Shown here in pieces: positions 10,201 to 16,607 of a stretch of 42,730 nucleotides of DNA (position 1 is the first letter of the stretch; each line of letters begins with the position of its first letter). Position numbers and translations under genes: made by a program. A model generated the notes under the pieces. The model saw nothing but the letters and a program-made list of their open reading frames with translations. It was not told the DNA's origin and did not search any database. The stretch is taken from positions 1 through 42,730 of IMG/VR virus record IMGVR_UViG_3300032164_000026. One strand, given 5' to 3'. The DNA comes from a virus.

Positions 10201-12366
10201 GCTGGGGACATCGTCACCGACGTCCGCCTCGTCAACACGGAGATCCTGACAAGGCTCGTCTACGAGAGGGACCGGCTCAGGATCCACAACGCCATGGATA
10301 AGCAGTACAACATCTACGACCGCGTCGAGGCCGAGGCTCTCTCCAAAGGGATGAGCATGAAGGAGGCCTACGATAAGCTGATCCCTAAAGGGTACGGGGT
10401 ATACTTCTTCGACCAGAACCACCTCATCTTCAACGCCCTGACGCTGAGTGAGCGGCTGGCCCAGAAGATACTTGCCGGGAAACTGGGAGAGATCAACCCG
10501 GCAGACGTAAAGACGATTCGGGAGCGCATGGCCATCGGTCCGAAGCGCAAGCCCTGGATCATCCCGGAGGAGCTGGCCGCCACGCTCGACGACTTTGCCA
10601 AGCCGAGGCCGGAACCGTCCTGGTACGCTCAGGTCCCGGTAGAGATCACGAGCATGTGGAAGGGGTGGAAACTTCTTGGCCCGAAGCGTATCCTGAAGTT
10701 CCAGTTCCGCAATCTCACGGGGGACGCGGAGATGCATGCCATCGGGAATCCCTCCACGTTCACCAAGGTCAAGGCGTCGGTCAAGATGCTGGACGACTAC
10801 TACCGCAAGGGCATCGCCTCCCCGGAGATGCTCGAGTGGATAGACAAGGGCGGAATGGACACGACATTCCATTGGGCAGAGGTGGGAGATTTCCAGCGGC
10901 TGTGGAAGTTCTCCGAGTCCATGGCCGACCGGCCCATGGCCGCGACGATCGGCCCGGAGATGTTCAAGAAGGGATGGAACACGTACTTCGACTGGGCCAA
11001 GAGATCTTCTGATTTAAGGGAAGGAACCCTGCGGCTGGCGGCGTACCTGGACTATCGTGAGCAGCTCGTCAAGAACAACATGGCCGGCCGCGGAGAGGTC
11101 CCCAATAACTACGGGGCATCCCAGCGGGGCATGATCAACGCCCTCCCTGACATCCCGACCAAGGCCTTCTGGCTTTCGAACGAGCTGAGCGGGGCCTACG
11201 ACATGGTCAGCCCCATGGGCAAGGCGGCCCGGCAAGGTATCATCCCGTTCTGGTCGTGGAAAGAGCTGACCACCAAGCGCTACTATCGCATGATGAAGAA
11301 CGCCTCCATCGATGGGAAGACGGCCCGTCAGGTCGGGCGGCAGTTCGCCCCGGCCGCTCCGTACGCCGCGCTCCAGGTGGGCAAGTTCATCCTCAAGGCC
11401 AACGCCGCAATGGCCATCCTCCAGGCGATCAACCACGTCGCCCCCGGGATCGTCGGCGATCCGGACGCAGAGGAGAAGCTCCCGGTCGATGTGCAAAGCA
11501 AGCCGCACATTACGTTCGGGAAAGGCCACTACTTCAGCCAGGTCGGATCGGCAAGCGATCTGCTCGACTTCTTCGGCCTGGACATCCCTTCAGAGATGGT
11601 GGTCAGGTTCGTCCGGGACATCAACGCAGGGCGGGTCCCGGACATTGAGGACATCGCCAAGACGTGGTGGAAAGACCAGCCGATGGTCAACCAGATTTTC
11701 CAGTCGATCACCCCGCTCATCAAGGTCCCGGCCGACCTACTGTACGGCAGGAAGATGTACCCGAACATCTCCAAGCCTCGCGGCATCAGAGATCCGTGGG
11801 AGTACGTGGCAGACCAGCTGGACATCGGGCCAGAATATCGCATAGCCGTGGACAGACCCGGGAAAGACACCATCCCCCAGGTCGTGGCCAAGCTGTTCGA
11901 TTACCAGCACGAGGAGAACGAGACGGCCTACTTCGACTGGCTCGGTGTTGTCAACGATTTCCGCAAGGCCAGAGGGACGAACACCATCGGGTACTCCATC
12001 ACGCCCAGTTCGAACTACCTGTACTACTTCAAGAGGGCAAACGCCGAGGGTGACAAGGAGTCTGCCCAGAAGTACTTTAAGAAATACGTTGTCGCCACCT
12101 ACCTGCAGGGAGGGCTCAAGGGCAAGGATCCCAAGCAGATTACGGACGGTATCCTGGCGGGCGTCCAGCAGTCCTACAAGAACATGTTCCCTCTTTACGG
12201 CCTGTCTCCCGTCGAGGTCGCTGACCTTTCGAAGACGCTGCGGCCCGAGCAGAAGCGGATGCTTGCCCGGGCCACGAAGTACTGGGCCGAAATCATTGTC
12301 GGTAAAGAGGATGCCCCCGGAGTCACCGCGGACATAGAGAAGGAACGAAGCGAACTGGAGTTCTAA
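4213..12366 (+). CDS. Giant (2717-residue) virion protein with an ADP-ribosyltransferase-like domain
   Basis: The start ATG at 4213 overlaps the previous stop (ATGA); an in-frame extension to 4171 would overlap the upstream gene by 46 nt and is disfavoured. Visible regions: a Pro/Ala linker (~19-45); a Gly-rich hydrophobic segment (~172-260) that could insert into membranes; an ART-like domain (~440-587) with YHGT (443-446), GLGGAFFTDN (466-475) and a closing RGYDGIIAEG strand, as in ART domains of phage 'polyvalent' proteins; a second Pro/Ala linker (~775-800); long charged helices; and a C-terminal part with an IIPFWSWKELTTKRYYRMM segment (~2345-2360) reminiscent of large polyvalent-protein-associated domains. 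Probably packaged in the head and ejected with the DNA, as large podovirus internal proteins are. The ART segment (about 5520-6040) is AT-richer and uses different codons from its surroundings, suggesting an acquired module. The catalytic status of the ART domain is unproven. Confidence 0.75.
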   Translation: MSQDLLTYTDDELKKLLLKMSGGMAPPAPVKPAPVATAPKAAPAPAITSGQPDLLKSLLQKRIQGQATVAPSGTLPPLTPSAPISGSATTKIPPLQDTIAPYRTEQRGIFGGAEAFGPAAAEVMNLGPTRKTVADMVSEGGEPGIPGIDTARGPGKILESIAGGIKPIEKMFTGKGNAIVGAVEGIDQVGTGILGFIAGTIGSFGKLGYDTILGKGDMAAAQAFGDKISEALTYKPKTEKGQAVAEVLGSPFVFFDLIREPGRILWPNDPQAQASWNMATNLAMIMTGAAKKHAMPRWDLKGKVYYAPLKPLDAKAAKQYQEWYKERAKDPTPPTVAEVRQVAQSLKIDEPLIDASEKMIRNMEEQGGGPEGPAAPYQPPSPGTVIKTADGTTITVAPPKAPVAPSVLAARQRSTPQIIPTAEGSLGARPATRTTGPVSMDVYHGTAKFDGFNKPLVRSGGDADLGLGGAFFTDNKSYAEAAIDFGDRGGEPGARNRGGVVVKARVTLKKPFVLKSKGGEQSWFSLFEESAPEFIRNGEINFAEIRKTLESRGYDGIIAEGMGEGGPPQTWVVPFDAKKSAKVIETYTWRTEYAPDSNVGKQIRSVPEPPPSGVAPAVEKRDLRTRPTQAAWDKRDYSAMDDAGLKSIEANIVRRFDPEEVASAAAELDRRMEAKIATEKAAPAVPTGTFSREEAYAILKTIDESHPQALNSLAQSFGVDPTGKTPREIMAEVGPEIMKIEKRKGAIEDVARRTREDTAGEPIGMNEEYGGEAEPTPAKPTPTTPKPAPARAATPRTAAPPAEAKPLGREALKAIAEEQAGIFDKFRPEPTDPAARARWLEDKKNFVSRATVAKAKKAGGGNVGFFGSGAIQDMYERFKGGTKDADKVAWLMERWNEHVGTIKKGGEAGWPAYYLADAIEQLGPLYRTIAEQYHKMTGGQGFYESVIKYKTEEGQKNADRIRELRTELDDIDVRYDRATGSLQEETITKKKEVPYQLGKDYKEAGMPVELGRFSAFVDESAKVAASPTMPEGARAEVARILGEKDAVLQELNGLEKQAFEHELTLEPVVTEFKRPEPYTSVENPVAKDLSWKPTKAEQKILDSHYTREDWLARSAAEMKKKEQNKSEAAIITPERIGHQEIYSAMTLLEENIRKARARKRSVPPREMVGIPSDHPVYKPLHDALAAGDMAKADSIIKNAKNRLMDYAVEEGGPYRESPAIPEVKRELTTVEPVNQVPPGVKGNVRDSLGHRVRMFEPPREEGGPVQFYPQKAESVARDQQQWRKSMKDITKENGPGLPGHFSNTDQFPRLYPEAPKDAYPKVIDRANRINDLAIEAVDKVLEEGIRSRLTKERIFLESEASGLTKADRALSPYGATIEDVLRAKKADAWVKTFKWLKKIGKLGELDQINNVVKEHMDSGLTAAERSEAIARDIRHLPVAKMLFKYSERAAKNALGETVKTAPGAPLTEWQMNQALFDAFEKSKGDDFMQRFATELEGAGKSEFGPQGSAPNELGHLALRVFAEQFWDEKRISDYTGGNVVKKRGVELLVREGVSAPVAQHVLINEFGASNVPTKAENVGAWGKGYQEYLKEHMEDWAPEAIAKYKRLSGNITDKQRLTGGPIESRGGILDTYFGPIIRELDRRAGRTPIKEKVRRAVSEKGVEKAAGKTAEEARLREEAAAQNKKIAEKPEDYNVIEVSDTEAPGFEETGGEKPHFPWDEGGGGGEAGFLGTPWMFNKLTKPIADVMKKWVADLKETRAERAQRMDRESRTHQFADPAAQAAWEAGHRASRVDTAGQALNKRIREVRDSLTRVYKTLPNKPEFAFAIDRLKWMEKEYARSTNEANQIVNGYVLKPIDDIASPHTKRRLEDTFAKKVFMDDMQEMYDGGATEFPQRLTRASVPLEVKKLNDFIDALPVDEKKVILSVVDASRAKMKEITDQIVAEGDIAGYNFRDIFNRKNYYRHELLAYYDKQVRGGKKMKPSTYSWGQKRRTEGYAGDIVTDVRLVNTEILTRLVYERDRLRIHNAMDKQYNIYDRVEAEALSKGMSMKEAYDKLIPKGYGVYFFDQNHLIFNALTLSERLAQKILAGKLGEINPADVKTIRERMAIGPKRKPWIIPEELAATLDDFAKPRPEPSWYAQVPVEITSMWKGWKLLGPKRILKFQFRNLTGDAEMHAIGNPSTFTKVKASVKMLDDYYRKGIASPEMLEWIDKGGMDTTFHWAEVGDFQRLWKFSESMADRPMAATIGPEMFKKGWNTYFDWAKRSSDLREGTLRLAAYLDYREQLVKNNMAGRGEVPNNYGASQRGMINALPDIPTKAFWLSNELSGAYDMVSPMGKAARQGIIPFWSWKELTTKRYYRMMKNASIDGKTARQVGRQFAPAAPYAALQVGKFILKANAAMAILQAINHVAPGIVGDPDAEEKLPVDVQSKPHITFGKGHYFSQVGSASDLLDFFGLDIPSEMVVRFVRDINAGRVPDIEDIAKTWWKDQPMVNQIFQSITPLIKVPADLLYGRKMYPNISKPRGIRDPWEYVADQLDIGPEYRIAVDRPGKDTIPQVVAKLFDYQHEENETAYFDWLGVVNDFRKARGTNTIGYSITPSSNYLYYFKRANAEGDKESAQKYFKKYVVATYLQGGLKGKDPKQITDGILAGVQQSYKNMFPLYGLSPVEVADLSKTLRPEQKRMLARATKYWAEIIVGKEDAPGVTADIEKERSELEF

Positions 12367-12887
12367 TGACACTCGACAAAAGCACCATCGACAAATTGTT
12401 CTGCCTGTACTCGAAGAAGTACAGGATCCCCAAGCTCGTTCTTAAAGCGGTGGCGATGACTGAGTCCTCGCTGCTCGAGCGGTCCTTTCGCTACGAGCCT
12501 GGATTCTGGGACAGGTATCTGAAGAACAATCCGGAGTGGAAAGACAAGGACCCCGCCGTTGTCAGCGCATCGTACGGGCTCATGCAGTTGATGTGGACGA
12601 CGGCGTGGGAGCTTGGGTTCCGGGGCACACAGGAAGACCTGTGGAATCCGGTGTACAACATAGAGCTGGGGGCCAAGCTCATCCGCCAGCTCGTCGACAG
12701 GGTCATCGCACAGAAGACCGTGGAGACATTCATCTGGCTCTCGCCGCTCGACATCGCATTGTCGAGGTACAACGGCGGCCGCACCGGGAACCCCGATGAC
12801 AAGGGGGCCCTCCGCACCATGAAGTACGTGGGGAAGGTGCATCGTCACTGGGAAGAATTCAAAGCAAAGGAGACCGAATGTGAATAA
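12366..12887 (+). CDS. Lytic transglycosylase (SLT/goose-lysozyme fold)
   Basis: 173 residues; its ATG overlaps the upstream stop (TAATG at 12364-12368). Motifs in order are those of SLT-family transglycosylases: the catalytic Glu33 in AVAMTESS, then SASYGLMQLM (67-76), then NPVYNIELGAKLIR, and finally DIALSRYNGG. These enzymes cleave the MurNAc-GlcNAc bond of peptidoglycan to give 1,6-anhydro products. There is no signal peptide, so it needs a holin to reach the wall, or it is carried in the particle to open the wall during ejection. Coupling to the giant virion gene upstream favours a virion role, while the two membrane proteins downstream favour lysis; both are possible. Confidence 0.85.
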   Translation: MTLDKSTIDKLFCLYSKKYRIPKLVLKAVAMTESSLLERSFRYEPGFWDRYLKNNPEWKDKDPAVVSASYGLMQLMWTTAWELGFRGTQEDLWNPVYNIELGAKLIRQLVDRVIAQKTVETFIWLSPLDIALSRYNGGRTGNPDDKGALRTMKYVGKVHRHWEEFKAKETECE

Positions 12888-13110
12888 ATCATCTAAGATC
12901 ACGACAGCCGTCGCCTTTCTGATCCTGGCGGTATGCTTATCCGTGGGGGCTTACCTCAAGGCACGCCACCCAGATTTCCCGTATGAATTGTACGGTACGT
13001 TCATGCTCATCGCCGTCGGTGGGTACACGGGCAAGCGACTGGCCACGAGGACATCGAAGTTCGGCGGCAACGGGGCGTCCACGACAAAGACAGGAGATCC
13101 TCTCCAATGA
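12880..13110 (+). CDS. Two-helix small membrane protein, holin-like
   Basis: 76 residues from a GTG start at 12880, with AAAGGAG ending at 12872; the start lies inside the transglycosylase gene in another frame (8-nt overlap). Two hydrophobic helices (residues ~7-26, TTAVAFLILAVCLSVGAYL, and ~38-52, LYGTFMLIAVGGYTG) are joined by a short loop, followed by a polar basic tail. Size, topology and position between a transglycosylase and a spanin-like gene fit a class II holin. Holins are too diverse to assign by sequence alone. Confidence 0.6.
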   Translation: MNKSSKITTAVAFLILAVCLSVGAYLKARHPDFPYELYGTFMLIAVGGYTGKRLATRTSKFGGNGASTTKTGDPLQ

Positions 13111-13757
13111 AGAAGCCCATCGAATACGTCATCGCCTTCGTCATCCTTGCCGGGCTCGTCGCTGGCACGACACTCGTCGTTTCCAACTGGTACGACAAGA
13201 ATCGCCTCGGCCCGATGATGCAGCAGCTCGGGCAGATGGGCAACGAGGTCGACGCTAAAGAGATAGAGCTCAACAAGTTACGGACAGACAAAGAAGAAGA
13301 GATCGCTCTGCTCCGCGGGGAGATCGACTCTGCTTACACGGAGATCAACCAGCTCCAGACCGGGATCGACATACTCGTTGCGATGGACGAGGAGAGGAGC
13401 AAAGAGCTGGAGAAGCTGCTGACCGAGGAGGTCGGCCGGCTGATCGAGGTGAGCCCGGCGCTGAAGACTTACGTCTTCGCTCTGCTCGAACAGATGCGCG
13501 GTAAGGACGCCATCATCTTCTCTCTGACCAAGAAGGATCAGGAGAAGGACGTCATCATCATCGCTTTGGAAAAGCAGATTCTAGCTGAGCGAGAGATTGG
13601 CTTAAGCTGGAAGAAGCAACAAGAAAACGAGCGATCGCTTCGGCTTGCGACTGAGAATACTTTTCGGGTTTATAGGAGATCTCAGTCAGCGAAACGACTG
13701 CTTTACTCAGCAGTAGGCGCAGGCCTTGGATTTCTTGGTGGAGTGATCGTAAACTAG
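13107..13757 (+). CDS. Membrane-anchored coiled-coil protein, spanin-like
   Basis: 216 residues; ATG overlaps the holin-like stop (ATGA), AGGAG upstream. An N-terminal transmembrane helix (residues ~7-27, YVIAFVILAGLVAGTTLVVSN) is followed by a long coiled coil (~45-190) and a short hydrophobic C-terminus (LLYSAVGAGLGFLGGVIV). The layout resembles inner-membrane spanins, although the hydrophobic C-terminus is unusual and could be a second membrane contact. The stop codon lies in a CTAG shared with the convergent leftward gene. From about 13560 to the stop the codon use becomes AT-richer; exactly this stretch is also open on the opposite strand (13767 to 13558) behind a strong ribosome site. 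Confidence 0.55.
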   Translation: MKKPIEYVIAFVILAGLVAGTTLVVSNWYDKNRLGPMMQQLGQMGNEVDAKEIELNKLRTDKEEEIALLRGEIDSAYTEINQLQTGIDILVAMDEERSKELEKLLTEEVGRLIEVSPALKTYVFALLEQMRGKDAIIFSLTKKDQEKDVIIIALEKQILAEREIGLSWKKQQENERSLRLATENTFRVYRRSQSAKRLLYSAVGAGLGFLGGVIVN

Positions 13758-14161
13758 ATCCTCTCATATTTCCTCCTTACGATTTGGGCGTGGTCTGTCA
13801 GGAATACCTTCCCGGTTAGAGCGTCTTCCCCCAGCTGCTTGATAGACACGATCCCGGTCGGCCTCTTGATCCACAACTGGACGGCGCAATGGCTAAGGTT
13901 CCACGGAACAAGGGCGAATTTATCGAGTCTCTTCGTGGTGTGTTCATCGAGGCTGACCTGGATGAACAACGGGGGCTGGTCCCTGTGGATGGCGACGAGG
14001 TCGATGCACCCAAGGATGTCGTTCTCCTGACAGATCCACTTCCCGGGCCCGACCATCACATGATTCATGGCTTGGTTGTGCACGACAACTCCGGGGAAGT
14101 ACTCCTCGAGCCATTTCTTGCACCACCTCTGGAACGCCGTGCCCGATTGTCTTCTAGTCAT
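13754..14161 (-). CDS. Putative PD-(D/E)XK-like nuclease or resolvase-like protein
   Basis: 135 residues. The N-terminus GTAFQRWCKKWLEEYFPG resembles the first helix of small phage nucleases, and the core reads DILGCIDLVAIHRDQPPLFIQVS followed by TTKRLDKFALVP. The D-LVAI ... IQVS spacing matches the metal-binding D and the (E/Q)-x-K strand region of VRR-NUC or Holliday-junction-resolvase-like folds, but the usual Lys after the second acidic position is missing (IQVS), so activity is uncertain. It is the last gene of the leftward block, overlaps the tiny upstream gene by 8 nt and shares the CTAG stop with the rightward spanin-like gene. A role in branch cleavage or in making packaging ends would be usual for such a protein. 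Confidence 0.5.
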   Translation of the reverse strand: MTRRQSGTAFQRWCKKWLEEYFPGVVVHNQAMNHVMVGPGKWICQENDILGCIDLVAIHRDQPPLFIQVSLDEHTTKRLDKFALVPWNLSHCAVQLWIKRPTGIVSIKQLGEDALTGKVFLTDHAQIVRRKYERI

Positions 14162-14246
14162 CTCGGTGTCCTTTCATTCGTCTCCATGTATCCAGAATGT
14201 ATAAGATGGCAATGACCCACACAATGATCCACATCCACCACTTCAT
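14154..14246 (-). CDS. Tiny (30-residue) single-helix membrane protein
   Basis: The frame reads MKWWMWIIVWVIAILYILDT and ends in a basic, polar tail. The ATG at 14246 overlaps the upstream stop (ATGA) and is preceded by GAGGAGG on the minus strand; its stop overlaps the next start by 8 nt. The sequence is one hydrophobic helix rich in Trp and Ile. Tight coupling on both sides and the strong ribosome site argue that it is translated despite its size. Function unknown; one of several such micro-proteins in the leftward block. Confidence 0.5.
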   Translation of the reverse strand: MKWWMWIIVWVIAILYILDTWRRMKGHRDD

Positions 14247-14458
14247 GGCTTCCTCCTCGCTACGGTTTGGATACGTTCGGTGTCAAGCCTCCCCGTTTCG
14301 TCAATAGCCTTTTTGAGCCGCTTAACCTCGGCCCGCAGGGAGGAGTAGGAGGAGAGGATGGCATCGAGGTCAACGCGGTCAGCAGAAAACAGATACTGCA
14401 GGTGTTCAATCCTAAGCCGCAGTTCCTTGACCCTCTCGGCTGATAGCGGGGCGGTCAT
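14243..14458 (-). CDS. Small coiled-coil protein, function unknown
   Basis: 71 residues, almost entirely helical with Leu heptads (VKELRLRIEHLQYLFSADRV, then LRAEVKRLKKAI). The ATG at 14458 overlaps the upstream stop (ATGA), and GGAGAAGCC provides a ribosome site. There are no cysteines, membrane segments or enzyme motifs. It probably forms a dimer; nothing in the sequence says what it binds. Neighbours on both sides are small membrane proteins. Confidence 0.5.
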   Translation of the reverse strand: MTAPLSAERVKELRLRIEHLQYLFSADRVDLDAILSSYSSLRAEVKRLKKAIDETGRLDTERIQTVARRKP

Positions 14459-14640
14459 GGCTTCTCCTTTGCAAACTGGATTTCCTGCCCCGGCTTGGGG
14501 CTAACCTCGTCCCATGTGATATCAACGTTGTCGAGGATTTTCGACTGACGGTCGACGAACACGTTGATGCCCACGCAGATGAGCAGGACGAGGAAGATAC
14601 CCTCGATCACAACCTTTAGTCTTTTAAGGCTTCGTCGCAT
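14455..14640 (-). CDS. Small single-pass membrane protein
   Basis: 61 residues from ATG at 14640, chosen because AGGGAG lies just upstream; a 15-nt longer start at 14655 is possible. A basic N-terminus (MRRSLKRLK) is followed by one hydrophobic helix (VVIEGIFLVLLICVGINVFV) and a polar tail. The positive-inside rule puts the C-terminal ~35 residues outside the cytoplasm. It overlaps the upstream CxxC gene by 25 nt and the downstream gene by 4. Function unknown. Confidence 0.5.
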   Translation of the reverse strand: MRRSLKRLKVVIEGIFLVLLICVGINVFVDRQSKILDNVDITWDEVSPKPGQEIQFAKEKP

Positions 14641-14873
14641 AGGAACTCCCTGCACATAGTCGGCCTCTTCTCGTAAAACTTACACCTCAGCGTAGCCAGC
14701 GACAACCAGTCGCACTTGGCCCGGATCACGGTCACGACGGACTCCCCGTCCTCGCTGTCCCGGACGTCCAGATCGTGCATCCTGAAGAATTGCAACAGGT
14801 CTTCCCTGCCCGCCTTCGCAACTGTGTACACGACCTGCCGGCAGCACTTCCCGCACCCGATACACCCTCTCAT
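14616..14873 (-). CDS. YkgJ/UPF0153-type cysteine-cluster protein
   Basis: 85 residues. The N-terminus GCIGCGKCC (Cys4, 7, 10, 11) with later Cys54, Cys64, Cys74 and Cys79 in a CKFYEKRPTMCREFLCD context is the hallmark of the YkgJ/FliB-like cysteine-cluster family, thought to bind zinc or an iron-sulfur cluster (established for the family at the level of metal binding; biochemical role poorly known). The protein is about as short as the motif allows, so it is essentially a minimal metal-binding domain. ATG overlaps the stop of the replisome-organiser-like gene (ATGA), so it is co-expressed with replication genes. Confidence 0.7.
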   Translation of the reverse strand: MRGCIGCGKCCRQVVYTVAKAGREDLLQFFRMHDLDVRDSEDGESVVTVIRAKCDWLSLATLRCKFYEKRPTMCREFLCDEALKD

Positions 14874-15748
14874 TCTTTATCCATCAGGATGAGCAGGTAT
14901 TCTTTGCAGGTCATCATCTTCCTGAAATCCGTTTCAGCCAGCGAATCCCAGCCGTTCCGTCGCTTCTCTAATTTATTTACTTTGTCGTACTCCGAGACGA
15001 GGGCCCAGGCTTTCTTCTTCAGGGCAGGGGTCGATAGTGACGACATGTACTCACGCGTAGACTGGATCCTTCCGGTCGCCTCCTCCGCTCCCTGCTTGTT
15101 GACCCACTTCCAGAACGAGGCCGCCCCAATAATTCGGTCCGGCCTCATGTAGTACTGCGTTTTCGGATGGGCGTACTGTGTCGCCCACCCGCATCTCCGG
15201 ACGACGACCAGGATCTGCTGAAGCGTCGCCCCCTCGGCCACCCGGTCACGATAGCTCTTGACGAACAGGGGCAGGTCAGGGTCGAACACGGATCCGGTGA
15301 TCTCGTTCCACAGATTCATGATGGTCGTCCGGTCTTCCTTGTCCTCGCGAAGCTCTTTTTCTGAGAGGGGAAGAAGGCTTCTTTCTTTATGCTTGAACCT
15401 CAGCTGTCGCTTGTCTTGAGAATTCGAGTCCTCCCAATTATTGTGCCTGATGCCAACCTTGGGGTCCCACTCTATATGCCCTGCCTTCAACAGCTTGCGC
15501 TTAGTCTTCCGCCACAGCGTGATAGGGACTCTCATCTGCCTAGCCACTTCCGCATCGGTCATCGGGTATCCCGGTGCAATGCACAGAACAGGGCGGTACG
15601 GGCAGTCTGCGATAAGTAGCCGGAGAGCAACCGCGACCCACCTTTCCGCAGGAGTCAATACCTCAAGGACAAAGTCGTCTCTCAGGTCCGTCCTGACGTG
15701 AAGAGTTACTACCGACCCTTTGTACCTGAATCCTCTTTTTTTTGTCAT
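14870..15748 (-). CDS. Replisome-organiser-like replication protein
   Basis: 292 residues from ATG at 15748 (upstream in-frame TTG at 15781 lies in a hairpin region and is disfavoured). Residues ~35-105 look like a winged helix (LTPAERWVAVALRLLIADCP, then DAEVARQMRVPITLWRKTKR), typical of phage initiator N-termini. Residues ~145-225 carry the conserved phage replisome-organiser C-terminal pattern, with MNLWNEITG, a central helix, then YYMRPDRIIGAASFWKWVN. Such proteins bind the phage origin and recruit host helicase or loader. No polymerase or helicase is encoded in the window, which fits dependence on host enzymes. Preceded by an 88-nt structured spacer. Confidence 0.65.
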   Translation of the reverse strand: MTKKRGFRYKGSVVTLHVRTDLRDDFVLEVLTPAERWVAVALRLLIADCPYRPVLCIAPGYPMTDAEVARQMRVPITLWRKTKRKLLKAGHIEWDPKVGIRHNNWEDSNSQDKRQLRFKHKERSLLPLSEKELREDKEDRTTIMNLWNEITGSVFDPDLPLFVKSYRDRVAEGATLQQILVVVRRCGWATQYAHPKTQYYMRPDRIIGAASFWKWVNKQGAEEATGRIQSTREYMSSLSTPALKKKAWALVSEYDKVNKLEKRRNGWDSLAETDFRKMMTCKEYLLILMDKE

Positions 15749-15765
15749 GTCTGTCCTGTAGTTAA

Positions 15766-15831
15766 GGGGAGGGGGCCACAAATGGGCAAACTTTTAGGAG
15801 GTCGTCCTAGTAGCGGGGCAGCCCCCTCCCC
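15766..15831 (-). promoter_or_regulatory. Structured intergenic leader before the replisome-organiser-like gene
   Basis: An 11-bp perfect inverted repeat (GGGGAGGGGGC at 15766-15776 on the plus strand, its complement GCCCCCTCCCC at 15821-15831) encloses 44 nt. Inside it a smaller hairpin (TAGGA/TCCTA) carries the anti-Shine-Dalgarno-like CCTCCT on the leftward transcript. It ends 17 nt upstream of the ATG at 15748 and begins only 6 nt after the nuclease stop, so it could attenuate transcription or gate translation. No T-run follows, so it is not a classical terminator. Confidence 0.45.
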
Positions 15832-15836
15832 GTAAT

Positions 15837-16607
15837 TCACTTCTTCTTTTTCCTGTCGGCCTTGCACTTGTCGATCTCTGCGGAGTACCGACACAAGGCG
15901 ATGAACGACTTGGCGTATTTCTTCCACTTCCGCCTCGGGAGATAGACAAGGTCTCCGGCCTCTCCGGTGTCCTTGTTGAGCGGAAGAATCACGGCAAGGT
16001 CTACCGGCGCCCCGAACATGCTCTCCCACGCAAGGGCGTAGGCAGACACCTGTTGGAGCGCCTCGTCATAGACCCTGCCCCTCCCCGTCTTGATATCGAC
16101 GATGATGTTCTTCTGCGTCGAATGTCCGGATGGCTTGCCGACGCCGTTGATGTCGAGCGTCCCGGCGTACATGCTCTTGTAGTACACCACCTTTTCCGTG
16201 GCTGTGACAGTCATACCAAGCTCTCCGGTGATCTTCGATACGGCAGCGACAACGAGCTTGGCCATGACCGGGTCTTCCGGCAGGGCTCCGAACGCAAAGA
16301 ACTCGGTGACGAATCCATGAACGGCGGTCCCGTACTCCATGGCCTCTTCGGACTTCTTCTTGTAGTGGGCCTTGGCGTTCTTCACGAGCTCTTCCAGATC
16401 CGTGTTCCTGATGTCGAGCTCGCCCGTGATGATGGCGTCGAGCTCGTCCTTGAAGTACTCGGCTGTCATCTTCGCCGCCCACGGCACAAGGGCAGGCTTG
16501 CTCAATAACTGCTGGAAAGTGGTGACCGACTTGAGCTCTCCGTTGGGCGTGACATATCGACGGATGCCGTCCTCTTCTGTCCTTAGGATCTTTACTTCTG
16601 CTGTCAC
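15837..16607 (-). CDS. RecB/Cas4-fold exonuclease, partner of the RecT-like protein
   Basis: 256 residues starting with GTG at 16607, which overlaps the RecT-like stop (GTGA). Motifs of the PD-(D/E)XK RecB/Cas4 family are clear: GTAVH with His97, the strand AGTLDI with Asp152, IIVDIKTG with Asp171 and Lys173, and the QVSAY motif (Gln186, Tyr190). Such enzymes degrade DNA ends to expose single strands. Translational coupling to an annealing protein makes this the exonuclease half of a two-component recombination system, equivalent in role to lambda Exo or RecE. The longer open frame further upstream is only the shadow of the RecT-like gene. The four-Cys iron-sulfur cluster of true Cas4 is absent. 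Confidence 0.75.
   Translation of the reverse strand: MTAEVKILRTEEDGIRRYVTPNGELKSVTTFQQLLSKPALVPWAAKMTAEYFKDELDAIITGELDIRNTDLEELVKNAKAHYKKKSEEAMEYGTAVHGFVTEFFAFGALPEDPVMAKLVVAAVSKITGELGMTVTATEKVVYYKSMYAGTLDINGVGKPSGHSTQKNIIVDIKTGRGRVYDEALQQVSAYALAWESMFGAPVDLAVILPLNKDTGEAGDLVYLPRRKWKKYAKSFIALCRYSAEIDKCKADRKKKK

Noticed and set aside
9730-10872. 380-codon minus-strand frame inside the giant gene
   Set aside because: Codon-bias shadow with no motif or ribosome site.
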